Part shown: in pieces, positions 56,678-64,000 of the stretch | Layout of the letters: each line of letters opens with the position of its first letter | How positions within the stretch are numbered: the first letter of the stretch is position 1 | Origin: Pseudonocardia petroleophila | GTDB lineage: Bacteria > Actinomycetota > Actinomycetes > Mycobacteriales > Pseudonocardiaceae | Reading direction: 5' to 3' | DNA: 64,000 nt | Assembly (NCBI RefSeq): GCF_014235185.1 | Contig: NZ_CP060131.1 | Coordinates: 3,293,501-3,357,500 of the forward strand | Notes under the pieces: model-generated | What the model was told of the DNA's origin: nothing | The model's input: only the letters and a program-made list of their open reading frames with translations | Databases searched by the model: none | Program-made: the position numbers and the translations under genes

Positions 56678-57676
56678 ATGACCTCCGACTCCGCGCGCAC
56701 GCCGGGCCGCCCGTTCGGCCGGGTGCTCACGGCCATGGTCACGCCGTTCGACGCCGAGGGGCGCCTGGATCTCGACACCGCGCAGGAGCTGGCCACCCGC
56801 CTGGTCGACCTGGGCAACGACGGCCTGGTGATCAACGGCACGACCGGGGAGGGCCCCACCACCAGCGACGAGGAGAAGTCGCAGCTGGTGCGCGCCGTCG
56901 TCGAGGCGGTGGGTGAGCGCGCCACCGTCGTCGCCGGGGCGGGCACCTACGACACCGCGCACAGCATCCACCTCGCGCGGGCCGCGGAGGCGGCGGGCGC
57001 GCACGGGCTGCTGCTGGTCACGCCGTACTACTCGCGGCCGCCGCAGTCGGGGCTGGTGCTGCACTTCAGCGCGATCGCCGACGCCACCGGGCTGCCGGTC
57101 ATGCTCTACGACATCCCGCCGCGCAGCGTCATCCCGATCGACCTGGAGACGCTGCAGCGCCTCGCCCAGCACCCGCGGATCGTCGCGGTGAAGGACGCCC
57201 GCAACGACCTGCGCGTCGGCACCGAGATCATCGCCACCACCACGCTGGCCTACTACTCCGGCGACGACCCGGTGAACCTGCCGTGGCTCTCCGTCGGCGC
57301 GGTGGGGATGGTGTCGGTCACCGGGCACGTCGTGGCCGACCGCCTGCGTGCCATGCTCGACGCGTACGAGGCCGGGCAGACCGAGCGGGCCCGCCAGCTC
57401 AACGCCTCGATGCTGCCGGTGCTGCGCGCGATGGGGCGCGTGGGCGGCGCGGTGTTCGCGAAGACGGCGATGCGCCTGCGCGGTCTCGACGTCGGCGACC
57501 CGCGGCTGCCCCTGCCGCCCGCCACCGAGGCCGAGGTGGCGGCGATCGTGTCCGACCTCGACGCCGCGGGTGTCGCGCTCGACCCGGAGGCCCGTGCGGG
57601 CCGCCGGTCCGGTGGCCACGGCGCGCTCGGCGCGCGGGCCGCCGCCGACCTCGGGGCCGAGGTCGCCTACCGCTGA
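56678..57676 (+). CDS. dapA: 4-hydroxy-tetrahydrodipicolinate synthase
   Basis: A 332-residue DapA (TIM barrel aldolase). GTTGEGPTTSDEEK, the Tyr in PVMLYDIPPRS and the Schiff-base Lys in IVAVKDARNDLRVG (about residue 173) are all present. It condenses pyruvate with aspartate semialdehyde to start lysine/diaminopimelate synthesis. The C-terminus is about 30 residues longer than E. coli DapA, with an Arg/Gly-rich tail. ATG with TACCGT ending 6 bases upstream. Followed 36 bases later by rnj. Confidence 0.95.
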   Translation: MTSDSARTPGRPFGRVLTAMVTPFDAEGRLDLDTAQELATRLVDLGNDGLVINGTTGEGPTTSDEEKSQLVRAVVEAVGERATVVAGAGTYDTAHSIHLARAAEAAGAHGLLLVTPYYSRPPQSGLVLHFSAIADATGLPVMLYDIPPRSVIPIDLETLQRLAQHPRIVAVKDARNDLRVGTEIIATTTLAYYSGDDPVNLPWLSVGAVGMVSVTGHVVADRLRAMLDAYEAGQTERARQLNASMLPVLRAMGRVGGAVFAKTAMRLRGLDVGDPRLPLPPATEAEVAAIVSDLDAAGVALDPEARAGRRSGGHGALGARAAADLGAEVAYR

Positions 57677-57712
57677 TGCACCACCCCTTCACTTCCTGAT
57701 CTGAGGAGTTCC

Positions 57713-59497
57713 TTGAGCCGTCCTTCTGCACGGTCCGACCGCAACCGGTCCGACCGTCGGTCCCGCCCGCCCCGGCGGGACCAGCCCCGTCCCCCCGCGG
57801 TCGTCGAAGCCGTCCTGCCCGGCCTGCCCACGCAGCCGCCGGGCCCGCTGCCCGAGGGCGCGCTGCGCGTGCTCACCCTGGGCGGCATCGGTGAGATCGG
57901 CCGCAACATGACCGTCTTCGAGTACGACGGCCGCCTGCTCGTCGTCGACGCCGGGGTGCTGTTCCCCGACGCCGACGCCCCCGGCGTCGACCTGATCCTG
58001 CCCGACTTCCGCCCCATCCTCGACCGCCTCGGCGACATCGACGCCCTGGTGCTCACCCACGGCCACGAGGACCACATCGGCGCGGTGCCGTTCCTCCTGC
58101 GCCAGCGCCCCGACCTGCTGATCGTCGGCTCGCCGTTCACGCTCGCGCTGGTGGCGGCCAAGTGCAAGGAGCACCGCCTCACCCCGCACATGCTGGTGGT
58201 CAACGAGGGCGACCGGCTGACGCACGGCACGTTCGAGTGCGAGTACTTCGCCGTCAGCCACTCCATCCCGCAGTGCCTCGCGGTCGCGATCCGCACGCCC
58301 GCGGGCGTGATCCTGCACACCGGCGACATCAAGCTCGACCAGCGCCCGCTCGACGGCAGGCTCACCGACCTGCCCGGGTTCTCCCGCCTGGGCGACGAGG
58401 GCGTCGACCTGTTCCTGTGCGACTCCACCAACGCCGACACGCCGGGGGTCTCGCCGTCGGAGGCGTCGCTGGGCCCGAACCTGACGGCCGCGATCGGCAA
58501 GGCGCAGGGGCGGGCGTTCGTCGCCTGCTTCGCCAGCAACGTCTACCGGGTGCAGCAGATCGTCGACGGCGCGGTGGCCCACGGCAGGCGGATCTGCCTG
58601 CTCGGCCGCTCCATGCTGCGCAACATGGAGATCGCCACCGATCTCGGCCTGCTCACCGTGCCCGAGGGCACGATGGTGGCGATCGACGACGTCGACGACA
58701 TCCCCGACGAGCAGATGCTGGTGGTGTGCACCGGCTCGCAGGGCGAGCCGATGGCGGCGCTGTCGCGGATCGCCCGCGGGGAGCACCGCACGTTCCAGAT
58801 GCGGTCCACCGACACGGTGATCCTGTCCAGCTCGCTCATCCCGGGCAACGAGCACGCCGTGTTCGGCGTGGTCAACCGCCTGCGCCGGGCCGGCATCCAG
58901 GTGATCGACAACCGCAACTCCAACGTGCACGTCTCCGGCCACGCCTACGCCGGTGAGCTGCTGTTCCTCTACAACGCGGTGCGGCCGAGCAACGTCATGC
59001 CGGTGCACGGCGAATGGCGTCACCTGCGGGCCAACGCGGAGCTCGCGGAGCAGACCGGCGTCGCGCACGACGCGATCGCGGTCACCGAGAACGGGATCAC
59101 CGTCGACCTGGTCGACGGCCGCGCGGTGATCTCCGGGCGGGTCGAGGTGGGCCGCGCCTACGTCGACGGGGTCGCCACCGGCGACATCGAGCAGCCCACG
59201 CTGGCCGACCGGCTCGTCCTCGGCGAGGGCGGATTCATCTCCATCACCGTCGCCATCGACGCCACGACCGGGCGCGCCGTCGCCCCGCCGACGCTGTCCG
59301 GGCGCGGGTTCTCCGAGGACCCGAAGGCGCTGGTGGCCGTGCTGCCGATCGTCGAGCAGGAGCTGGCGCGCACCCAGAGCGAGGGGATCGTCGACACGCA
59401 CCGGGTCGCCCAGCAGGTGCGCCGGGTCGTCGGGAAGTGGGTGGGGGAGACCTACCGCCGCCGCCCGATGATCGTCCCCACGGTCATCGCCGTCTGA
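57713..59497 (+). CDS. rnj: Ribonuclease J
   Basis: A 594-residue metallo-beta-lactamase/beta-CASP ribonuclease. Motif HGHEDHIGAVPF, AVSHSIPQCLAVAI and LHTGDIKLD give the metal site; the beta-CASP region includes LFLCDSTNADTPG and VVCTGSQGEPMAAL; NVHVSGHAYAGELLFLYNAVRPSNVMPVHGEW precedes the dimerisation and C-terminal domains. The N-terminal 45 residues are Arg/Pro-rich and probably disordered. TTG start at 57713 with GAGGAG upstream. It processes mRNA and rRNA with 5'-exo and endonuclease activity. Confidence 0.95.
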   Translation: MSRPSARSDRNRSDRRSRPPRRDQPRPPAVVEAVLPGLPTQPPGPLPEGALRVLTLGGIGEIGRNMTVFEYDGRLLVVDAGVLFPDADAPGVDLILPDFRPILDRLGDIDALVLTHGHEDHIGAVPFLLRQRPDLLIVGSPFTLALVAAKCKEHRLTPHMLVVNEGDRLTHGTFECEYFAVSHSIPQCLAVAIRTPAGVILHTGDIKLDQRPLDGRLTDLPGFSRLGDEGVDLFLCDSTNADTPGVSPSEASLGPNLTAAIGKAQGRAFVACFASNVYRVQQIVDGAVAHGRRICLLGRSMLRNMEIATDLGLLTVPEGTMVAIDDVDDIPDEQMLVVCTGSQGEPMAALSRIARGEHRTFQMRSTDTVILSSSLIPGNEHAVFGVVNRLRRAGIQVIDNRNSNVHVSGHAYAGELLFLYNAVRPSNVMPVHGEWRHLRANAELAEQTGVAHDAIAVTENGITVDLVDGRAVISGRVEVGRAYVDGVATGDIEQPTLADRLVLGEGGFISITVAIDATTGRAVAPPTLSGRGFSEDPKALVAVLPIVEQELARTQSEGIVDTHRVAQQVRRVVGKWVGETYRRRPMIVPTVIAV

Positions 59498-60813
59498 TGA
59501 ACCTGTGGTTCGAGCAGGTCGTCGGCGACGGCGACCCGCTCGTGCCGCGTCCGTCCCTCGACGGCGACACCGAGGCCGACGTCTGCGTGGTCGGCGCGGG
59601 CTACACCGGGCTGTGGACGGCGCACGCGCTGCTGCGCGCCGACCCCGCGCTGCGGGTGGTCGTCGTGGAGCGGGAGATCGCCGGGTTCGGCGCGAGCGGG
59701 CGCAACGGCGGCTGGTGCTCGGCGCTGTTCCCCGCCGGTCCCGCGGCCCTGGACCGGCGGCACGGCCCCGGTGCGGGCGTGGCGATGGGCGCGGCGATGC
59801 GGGCCACCGTCGACGCCGTCGGGGCCGCCGTCGCCGAGGAGGGCATCGCGTGCGACTGGGTGAAGGGCGGCACGGTCACCCTCGCCCGCACCGCCGCGCA
59901 GGTCACCCGGGCCCGCCGCGACGACGGCTGGATCGGGCCCGCCGAGGCGTCCGCGCTGGTCGGGGCCTCGGGCGTGCTCGGGGCCACGGTCACGCCCGAC
60001 TGCGCCAGCGTGCAGCCCGCCCGGCTCGTCCGCGGTCTCGCGCGGGCCGTGGAGCGCCGGGGCGGGCGGATCGTCGAGGGCACGACGGCGCTGTCGGTCG
60101 GGCCGCGGGGCGTCGTCACCGACCGGGGCGTGGTGCGGGCCGGGGCCGTCGTGCGCGCGGCCGAGGCGTGGAACGCGGGCCTCGCGCCGCGCTCGGTCGC
60201 GCCGGTGTACTCGCTGATCGTGGCGACCCGGCCGCTGCCGGCGTCGTTCTGGGACGTCGCGGGGCTCGCCGGCGGGCAGACGTTCACCGACCACCGCCAC
60301 CTCATCGTCTACGGGCAGCGCACCGCCGACGACCGGCTCGTGTTCGGCGGCCGCGGCGCCCCCTACCACTGGCGCTCGCGCATCCGCCCGGAGTTCGACA
60401 CCGACGACCGGGTCTTCGCCGGGCTGCGCACCGCGGCCCGCGACCTGTTCCCGGCGCTGACCGCCGACGACTTCACCCACGCCTGGGGCGGCCCGCTGGG
60501 CATCCCGCGCGACTGGCACGCGGGCGTCGGGTACGCGGACGGGCTGGGCTGGGCCGGCGGCTACGTCGGCGACGGCGTCGGCACCTCGCACCTGGCGGGG
60601 CGCACCCTCGCCGCCCTGATCCTCGGCCGCGACGACCCGGTCACCCGCCTGCCGTGGGTCGGCCACCGGTCGCGGCGCTGGGAGCCCGAACCGCTGCGCT
60701 GGCTGCTGGTCAACGCGGGGCTGCGCCTCATGACGCTGGCCGACTCCGAGGAGCGCCTGACCCGCCGCCCGAGCGTCGTCGCCGCCGCGCTGTCCCGCGC
60801 ACTGGGCCGCTGA
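59497..60813 (+). CDS. FAD-dependent oxidoreductase (DadA/PuuB-like amine or amino acid oxidase)
   Basis: A 438-residue DAO-family flavoprotein. FAD-binding VCVVGAGYTGLWTAHALL near residue 30, then GASGRNGGWCSALFP, typical of gamma-glutamylputrescine oxidase-like enzymes, and a C-terminal GLGWAGGYVGDGVGTSHLAGR FAD-contact block. The substrate is probably a polyamine or amino acid derivative. The ATG overlaps the rnj stop by one base (TGATG), so reinitiation is likely. It converges with the lysine aminotransferase gene across a strong palindrome. Confidence 0.85.
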   Translation: MNLWFEQVVGDGDPLVPRPSLDGDTEADVCVVGAGYTGLWTAHALLRADPALRVVVVEREIAGFGASGRNGGWCSALFPAGPAALDRRHGPGAGVAMGAAMRATVDAVGAAVAEEGIACDWVKGGTVTLARTAAQVTRARRDDGWIGPAEASALVGASGVLGATVTPDCASVQPARLVRGLARAVERRGGRIVEGTTALSVGPRGVVTDRGVVRAGAVVRAAEAWNAGLAPRSVAPVYSLIVATRPLPASFWDVAGLAGGQTFTDHRHLIVYGQRTADDRLVFGGRGAPYHWRSRIRPEFDTDDRVFAGLRTAARDLFPALTADDFTHAWGGPLGIPRDWHAGVGYADGLGWAGGYVGDGVGTSHLAGRTLAALILGRDDPVTRLPWVGHRSRRWEPEPLRWLLVNAGLRLMTLADSEERLTRRPSVVAAALSRALGR

Positions 60814-60859
60814 CCAAGGCGCGCCCGGCCGGGTCCACCGCGGGCGCCAGCCCCCTCCC

Positions 60860-60916
60860 GGTGCAGTGGGGTGGCTCTACTCCGACCAGGTTGGAGTGAA
60901 GCCACCCCACTGCACC
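60860..60916. terminator. 57-bp palindrome between convergent genes
   Basis: Arms of 17 bp are perfect (GGTGCAGTGGGGTGGCT at 60860-60876, AGCCACCCCACTGCACC at 60900-60916). After two mismatches the pairing resumes with ACTCC/GGAGT around the centre. It lies 46 bases after the oxidoreductase stop and 69 before the lat stop, so it could be a bidirectional terminator. Its length and near-symmetry also fit a dispersed palindromic repeat. Only one copy occurs in this window. Confidence 0.7.
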
Positions 60917-60917
60917 G

Positions 60918-60984
60918 CGGCGCGGGGGTGGTGCGGCGCGGGGGTGGTGCGGCGCGGGGTGGTGCGGCGCGGCGTGGTGCGGCG
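60918..60984. repeat. Imperfect 15-16 bp tandem repeats
   Basis: About four copies of a GC-only unit (core gtggtgcggcgcggg) lie between the palindrome and the lat stop codon. They carry no coding signal. Replication slippage is the likely origin. Confidence 0.6.
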
Positions 60985-60985
60985 G

Positions 60986-62290
60986 TCAGGCTGCCGCCGC
61001 GGCACCGGCCGTCGCCGCGACGGCCCGGCCCAGTGCCGCCACCGCGAGGTCCAGCTCCTCGACGGTGATCGTCAGGGCCGGGCGGAACCGCACCGACCGC
61101 TCGCCGCTGCCCAGCATCAGCACCCGCTCGGTGCGCCGCAGGTGCGCCAGCACGGCGTCGCGGGCGGCGGTCGTCGGCAGGTCGGCGGCGCAGAACAGCC
61201 CCCGGCCGCGGACCGACGACAGGCCCGGGACGGCGGCGAGCGCGCCGAGCAGGTGCGAGCCGAGCTCCCCGGCCCGGGCGATCAGCCCGTCGGCCTCGAT
61301 GACCTCCAGGTAGCGCCGCGACCGCACCATGTCGGTGAGGTTCCCGCCCCACGTCGAGTTGATCCGGCCCGACACCGCGAACACGTTGTCGGGCACCTCG
61401 TCGACCCGCCCGCCGGCCATCACGCCGCAGACCTGCAGCTTCTTGCCGAACGCGACGACGTCCGGGGCGACGCCGAGCTGCTGGTAGGCCCACGCGGTGC
61501 CGGTCGTCCCGCCGCCGGTCTGCACCTCGTCGAGGACGAACAGGGCATCGTGCTCCACGCACAGCGCCTGCATCGCCCGGAGGAACTCCGGGCGCAGGTG
61601 GTTGTCGCCGCCCTCGCCCTGGATCGGCTCCGCGACGAAGCAGGCGATGTCGTGCGGGTGCGCCGCGAACGCCGCGCGGGCCTGCTCCAGCGCGCGCGCC
61701 TCGGCGATGCGGACGTCGCCGGGCAGGTGGGTGGCGGGCACGTCGACGCGGGGCCAGTCGAACGTCGGGAACAGCGCGGTCTTCACGGGGTCGGTGTTGG
61801 TGAGCGACATCGTGTAGCCGCTGCGCCCGTGGAAGGCGCGCGTCAGGTGCAGCACGCGCGTGCCGAGGTGCGCGGGCCGGCCGTGCGCCGCGTTGTGCCG
61901 GCGCTTCCAGTCGAAGGCGGTCTTGAGCGCGTTCTCCACCGCCGCCGCCCCGCCCTCGACGAGGAACAGGTGCGGCAGCGCGGGGTCCCCGACGACCCGG
62001 GCGAAGGTCTCGACGAACCGGGCCATCGCGACGGTGTAGACGTCGGAGTTCGACGGCTTGTTGACCGCCGCCTCCGTCAGCTCGGCGAGGAACGCGGGAT
62101 CGTCGACGAGCGCGGGGTGGTTGAGGCCCAGCGGCGCGGAGGCGAAGAAGCTGAACACGTCGAGGTGGCGGGTGCCGTCGCGGGCGTCGACGATCCACGA
62201 CCCCCGCGACGCGCGGGTGTCGAGGACCAGGTCGAACCCGTCGACGAGCAGGTGGCGACGCAGGGTCTCGTGGACGTCGTCGGGAGTCAT
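60986..62290 (-). CDS. lat: L-lysine 6-transaminase
   Basis: A 434-residue class III PLP aminotransferase of the Lat type: VFSFFASAPLGLNHPAL and VEGGAAAVENALKTAFDWKRRHN near the N-terminus, FVLDEVQTGGGTTGTAWAYQQLG, and the Schiff-base lysine in DVVAFGKKLQVCG near residue 300. It moves the epsilon-amino group of lysine to 2-oxoglutarate, giving piperideine-6-carboxylate. In mycobacteria Lat is starvation-induced; in cephamycin producers it starts beta-lactam synthesis, but no such cluster is here. The C-terminal Ala run (ATAGAAAAA) is low-complexity. Divergent from an Lrp/AsnC regulator. Confidence 0.92.
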   Translation of the reverse strand: MTPDDVHETLRRHLLVDGFDLVLDTRASRGSWIVDARDGTRHLDVFSFFASAPLGLNHPALVDDPAFLAELTEAAVNKPSNSDVYTVAMARFVETFARVVGDPALPHLFLVEGGAAAVENALKTAFDWKRRHNAAHGRPAHLGTRVLHLTRAFHGRSGYTMSLTNTDPVKTALFPTFDWPRVDVPATHLPGDVRIAEARALEQARAAFAAHPHDIACFVAEPIQGEGGDNHLRPEFLRAMQALCVEHDALFVLDEVQTGGGTTGTAWAYQQLGVAPDVVAFGKKLQVCGVMAGGRVDEVPDNVFAVSGRINSTWGGNLTDMVRSRRYLEVIEADGLIARAGELGSHLLGALAAVPGLSSVRGRGLFCAADLPTTAARDAVLAHLRRTERVLMLGSGERSVRFRPALTITVEELDLAVAALGRAVAATAGAAAAA

Positions 62291-62358
62291 GCGTCCAGTG
62301 TCTCGACGCGGCCCCGGCGGGGCACGACACCGACCGTCGGCATGCGCGGGCGAAGTGC

Positions 62359-62364
62359 CACGAT
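62359..62364 (+). promoter_or_regulatory. -10 box for the leaderless Lrp-family gene
   Basis: CACGAT ends 7 bases before the GTG at 62372. The same hexamer and distance precede the YcaQ-like gene at 51443. Confidence 0.4.
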
Positions 62365-62371
62365 GTGGGCC

Positions 62372-62812
62372 GTGCCACCGACGGATCGTCAGCCCGACGA
62401 CCTGGACCGCCGCCTGCTCTCCCTGCTGGAGGCCGACGCGCGGGCGACGATGGCCGACCTCGGGCGGGCGGTCGGGCTGTCCCGCACCGCCGTGCTGGCC
62501 CGGGTCCAGCGCCTCGAGCGCGACGGCGTGCTGCGCGGCTACCACGCCGACGTAGCCCTGCCCGGCGCGGCGACCGCGCACCGCGCCCGCGTCGGCATCG
62601 TGGTCCGCACGACCGACGTCGCCGGGTACGCCGCCCGGCTCGCCGCGCTGCCCGGGTTCGCGGAGATCGAGACGGTGACGGGGGAGTACGACCTCATCGT
62701 GCTGGTCACCGTGCCGACGGCCGGGCAGCTCGACGCGCTGCTGGACCGGGTGCAGGGGTGGCGCGAGACGGTCCGGACAACCACCTGGATGGTGCTGACG
62801 CGGTACCGCTGA
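62372..62812 (+). CDS. Lrp/AsnC family transcriptional regulator
   Basis: A 146-residue feast/famine regulator. N-terminal winged helix (LDRRLLSLLEADARATMADLGRAVGLSRTAVLARVQRLERDGVLRGYHADV) and C-terminal RAM/AsnC effector domain (FAEIETVTGEYDLIVLVTVP). Divergent orientation next to lat matches the lrpA-lat pair of mycobacteria, so regulation of lysine catabolism with an amino-acid ligand is likely. GTG at 62372 is favoured by the leaderless -10; an in-frame ATG at 62363 is the alternative. Confidence 0.9.
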   Translation: MPPTDRQPDDLDRRLLSLLEADARATMADLGRAVGLSRTAVLARVQRLERDGVLRGYHADVALPGAATAHRARVGIVVRTTDVAGYAARLAALPGFAEIETVTGEYDLIVLVTVPTAGQLDALLDRVQGWRETVRTTTWMVLTRYR

Positions 62813-62854
62813 CCGGGAACCGCAGGTCCGGACGGGGGGCACTGTCCGGACGTT

Positions 62855-62893
62855 TCTCAGACGGCTCTCAGCAAACGATCAGTTTCGTCTCAG
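62855..62893. promoter_or_regulatory. Three phased TCTCAG direct repeats (OmpR-family-type site)
   Basis: TCTCAGA-N4-TCTCAGC (62855-62872) followed by TCTCAGC (62888-62894). Starts are at 62855, 62866 and 62888, that is 11 and 22 bases apart. Seven-base direct repeats with four-base spacing are the usual target form of OmpR-family response regulators such as mycobacterial PhoP. It lies at the head of the intergenic region before the SBP56-like gene. The regulator is unknown. Confidence 0.5.
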
Positions 62894-62930
62894 CTCGAAT
62901 CCCCCGAACGGCCCAGTCGGTTGACCGGGT

Positions 62931-63020
62931 GTGCTGATCATCGACCTCGAGGTCTTCTGGGTGACGCGTCGCCAGAACGCCTTCGACGGGCTGTGTCCGG
63001 GACAGCCCGCCCGTCGCTGA
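62931..63020 (+). CDS. Short ORF 1 with LExFWxxRRxxxFDxxC motif
   Basis: A 29-codon frame, GTG to TGA, in the 426-base gap upstream of the secreted SBP56-like gene. Residues 6-22 carry LEVFWVTRRQNAFDGLC, collinear with short ORF 2 about 120 bases downstream (nine identical positions of 17, no gaps, different codons at many). The end is CPGQPARR. No Shine-Dalgarno and no clear -10 are seen for this start, so its translation is uncertain. A sensing leader peptide is a reasonable guess; I do not recognise the family. Confidence 0.45.
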   Translation: MLIIDLEVFWVTRRQNAFDGLCPGQPARR

Positions 63021-63052
63021 CCCCGTCGACAGCACCCGATCCCGGAGTCCCG

Positions 63053-63130
63053 TTGCCCGTGCTCGAACCGTTCTGGACCGGCCGTCGTGCCGGCGACTTC
63101 GACGAGTGGTGTCGCCCGGCCGCGTGCTGA
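63053..63130 (+). CDS. Short ORF 2 with LExFWxxRRxxxFDxxC motif
   Basis: A 25-codon frame from TTG 63053 (or GTG 63059) to TGA 63130, ending 108 bases before the SBP56-like start. It contains LEPFWTGRRAGDFDEWC and ends RPAAC, so it holds two cysteines, one as the last residue. GGAG at 63044-63047 could serve either start. Collinearity with short ORF 1 despite divergent DNA argues for coding selection. Terminal cysteine codons recall cysteine-sensing leaders of sulfur genes, but the core motif is different from the RRHVD type seen before metY. Confidence 0.5.
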   Translation: MPVLEPFWTGRRAGDFDEWCRPAAC

Positions 63131-63238
63131 GGCAGGCGCCGAGCCGCTCCCGTGCCGGGCACGGGGGCGCTCGCCTGCGCGCGCGGCCGTGCCGGTCCCC
63201 GAACGCTCCCCGAACCATCCGCTCCCCAGGAGATCCGC
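63131..63238. other. Intergenic leader segment before the SBP56-like gene
   Basis: GC-rich, with repeated short inverted elements such as cgtgccgggcacg near 63152. No gene is visible. It ends with ccccaggagatccgc, which supplies the Shine-Dalgarno for the TTG at 63239. Confidence 0.5.
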
Positions 63239-64000
63239 TTGTCACCCCTGCACACCCGGCGACGGCGCCTCACCGCCGTCGCCGTCGCGCTCCCGCTGCT
63301 CGCGGGAGGCACGGCACTGGCCGGCCAGGCCACCGCCGAGTCCCCGGTCCACACCATCACCTCCGAGGTCCACGACAGCGTCGGCACGCTGTTCACCGCG
63401 ACCAACCACCTCGTCGACATCCCGGGCGTCGTCCCGGTCGGCGAGGAGGGCCACGTCGGCAAGGAGTACATCGTCGTCTGGGCCGGTGACGAGAACGTCG
63501 CCGACACCTCGGGCCAGGACATCGCCGACACCCCGCTGGCCGTCGGCGCGGTCAAGGAGCTCTCCGAGCTGCCCACCGACCTCCCCGGCCAGGACTTCCT
63601 CGCCGTCATCGACGCCGACGCGGACTCGGCCACCTACGGCCAGGTCGTCAACACCGTGACGCTCGGCCCGCTGCCGGAGAACGAGCCGCACCACATGCAG
63701 TACATCCACACGGCGGGCGACAGCATCTACGCCGGTGGCCTGTTCTCCGACATCACCTACGTGTTCGACACCGACAAGCTGCCGCTGCTGGAGCTCTCGG
63801 GCGTGAGCAACCCCGTCGACACCCCCTGCGGCTCGGTCCCCGACGCCTACTGGGTGCTCGAGGACGGCACCGCCTACGGCACGTACATGGGCGGCCCGGA
63901 CGTCCCCGGCCCCTGCCAGTACACCAACGGCGAGATCCGGGTCGGCAACGGCTTCGCGGGCAGCCCCGGCTCGGTCGTGCGCCTGGACCGCGAGGGCCGG
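63239..64000 (+). CDS. Secreted SBP56-like (selenium-binding protein / methanethiol oxidase family) protein, 3' truncated by window end
   Basis: 254 codons are in the window without a stop. The TTG start has aggaga six bases upstream. An Arg-rich n-region (TRRRRLTAVAVALPLLAGGTALAG) and a likely cleavage at GQATA-ES form a signal peptide. The mature part contains YIVVWAGDENVA, LAVIDADADSATYGQVVNTV, ENEPHHMQY and SDITYVFDTDKLPLL, resembling the beta-propeller of SBP56/methanethiol oxidases (LAVVD...SPTYGxV...HH). Bacterial relatives oxidise methanethiol to formaldehyde, H2O2 and H2S. The function is a family-level inference. Two cysteine-containing short ORFs and OmpR-type repeats lie upstream. 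Confidence 0.65.
   Translation, partial: MSPLHTRRRRLTAVAVALPLLAGGTALAGQATAESPVHTITSEVHDSVGTLFTATNHLVDIPGVVPVGEEGHVGKEYIVVWAGDENVADTSGQDIADTPLAVGAVKELSELPTDLPGQDFLAVIDADADSATYGQVVNTVTLGPLPENEPHHMQYIHTAGDSIYAGGLFSDITYVFDTDKLPLLELSGVSNPVDTPCGSVPDAYWVLEDGTAYGTYMGGPDVPGPCQYTNGEIRVGNGFAGSPGSVVRLDREGR

Noticed and set aside
54821-57619. 932-codon frame antisense to dapA and neighbours
   Set aside because: Same reason: Arg/His/Val-rich shadow of well-identified plus-strand genes.
60986-62290. Beta-lactam (cephamycin) cluster because of lat
   Set aside because: No ACV synthetase or isopenicillin N synthase nearby. The divergent Lrp gene matches the catabolic mycobacterial arrangement.

Overview
This is a high-GC (over 70 percent) actinobacterial chromosome segment, most like Pseudonocardia or a related Pseudonocardiaceae genus. 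The evidence is strong G/C codon-third bias, frequent GTG and TTG starts, many Ser/Thr kinases, and the gene order nusA-ylxR-infB-DUF503-rbfA-DHH-dinF-truB-ribF-rpsO-pnp-pepR-dapB-thyX-dapA-rnj, which mycobacteria share. The genus is an inference from content. I found no rRNA, tRNA, CRISPR array or intact insertion sequence.

Layout. 0.1-6 kb: a RIO-type kinase preceded by an 18-codon ORF, an NADPH:quinone-type oxidoreductase, a SnoaL-like protein, yaaA, and the sulfur-assimilation pair metY-metX behind a short RRHVD-type leader peptide. 6-25.3 kb: a signalling region with four receptor-like or anchored Ser/Thr kinases, one divergent soluble kinase, a flavoprotein / small membrane protein / FHA-protein operon, a cation:proton antiporter with a cytoplasmic C-terminal region, and a membrane protein with a proline/glutamine/tryptophan linker. 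proS sits inside this region. So does a DUF222-HNH gene with an SOS-like box at its promoter, next to an array of eleven 22-bp repeats. 25.3-27.8 kb: YjbQ, a class V aminotransferase, a DUF4439 protein and a Tat-type lipoprotein.

27.9-36.9 kb: the translation/transcription operon rimP-nusA-ylxR-infB-DUF503-rbfA-DHH phosphoesterase, then a methyltransferase and a DinF-type MATE transporter. 36.9-41.9 kb (minus strand): a subtilisin-like protease, a small protein that looks like a free-standing protease propeptide, and a two-gene asymmetric ABC exporter. 41.9-49.8 kb: truB, ribF, an HTH protein, rpsO, pnp, an M16 peptidase, a DUF456 protein and dapB. 49.9-55 kb: GNAT, EamA transporter, YcaQ-type glycosylase, a ribbon-helix-helix/DUF4097 pair with operator-like repeats, and thyX. 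55-64 kb: an endonuclease/exonuclease/phosphatase-family protein, a TIGR03085-type protein, dapA, RNase J, a flavin amine oxidase, lysine 6-aminotransferase with a divergent Lrp regulator, and a truncated secreted SBP56-like protein preceded by two related cysteine-containing short ORFs.

Two themes recur. First, many genes have a TAnnnT-like -10 hexamer ending 6-8 bases before the start codon and no Shine-Dalgarno, so leaderless transcription is probably common here. Second, short ORFs that could sense translation precede three genes (RIO kinase, metY, SBP56-like). The pair before the SBP56-like gene encodes two collinear peptides sharing LExFWxxRRxxxFDxxC, which I do not recognise, and is the best candidate here for an undescribed element.
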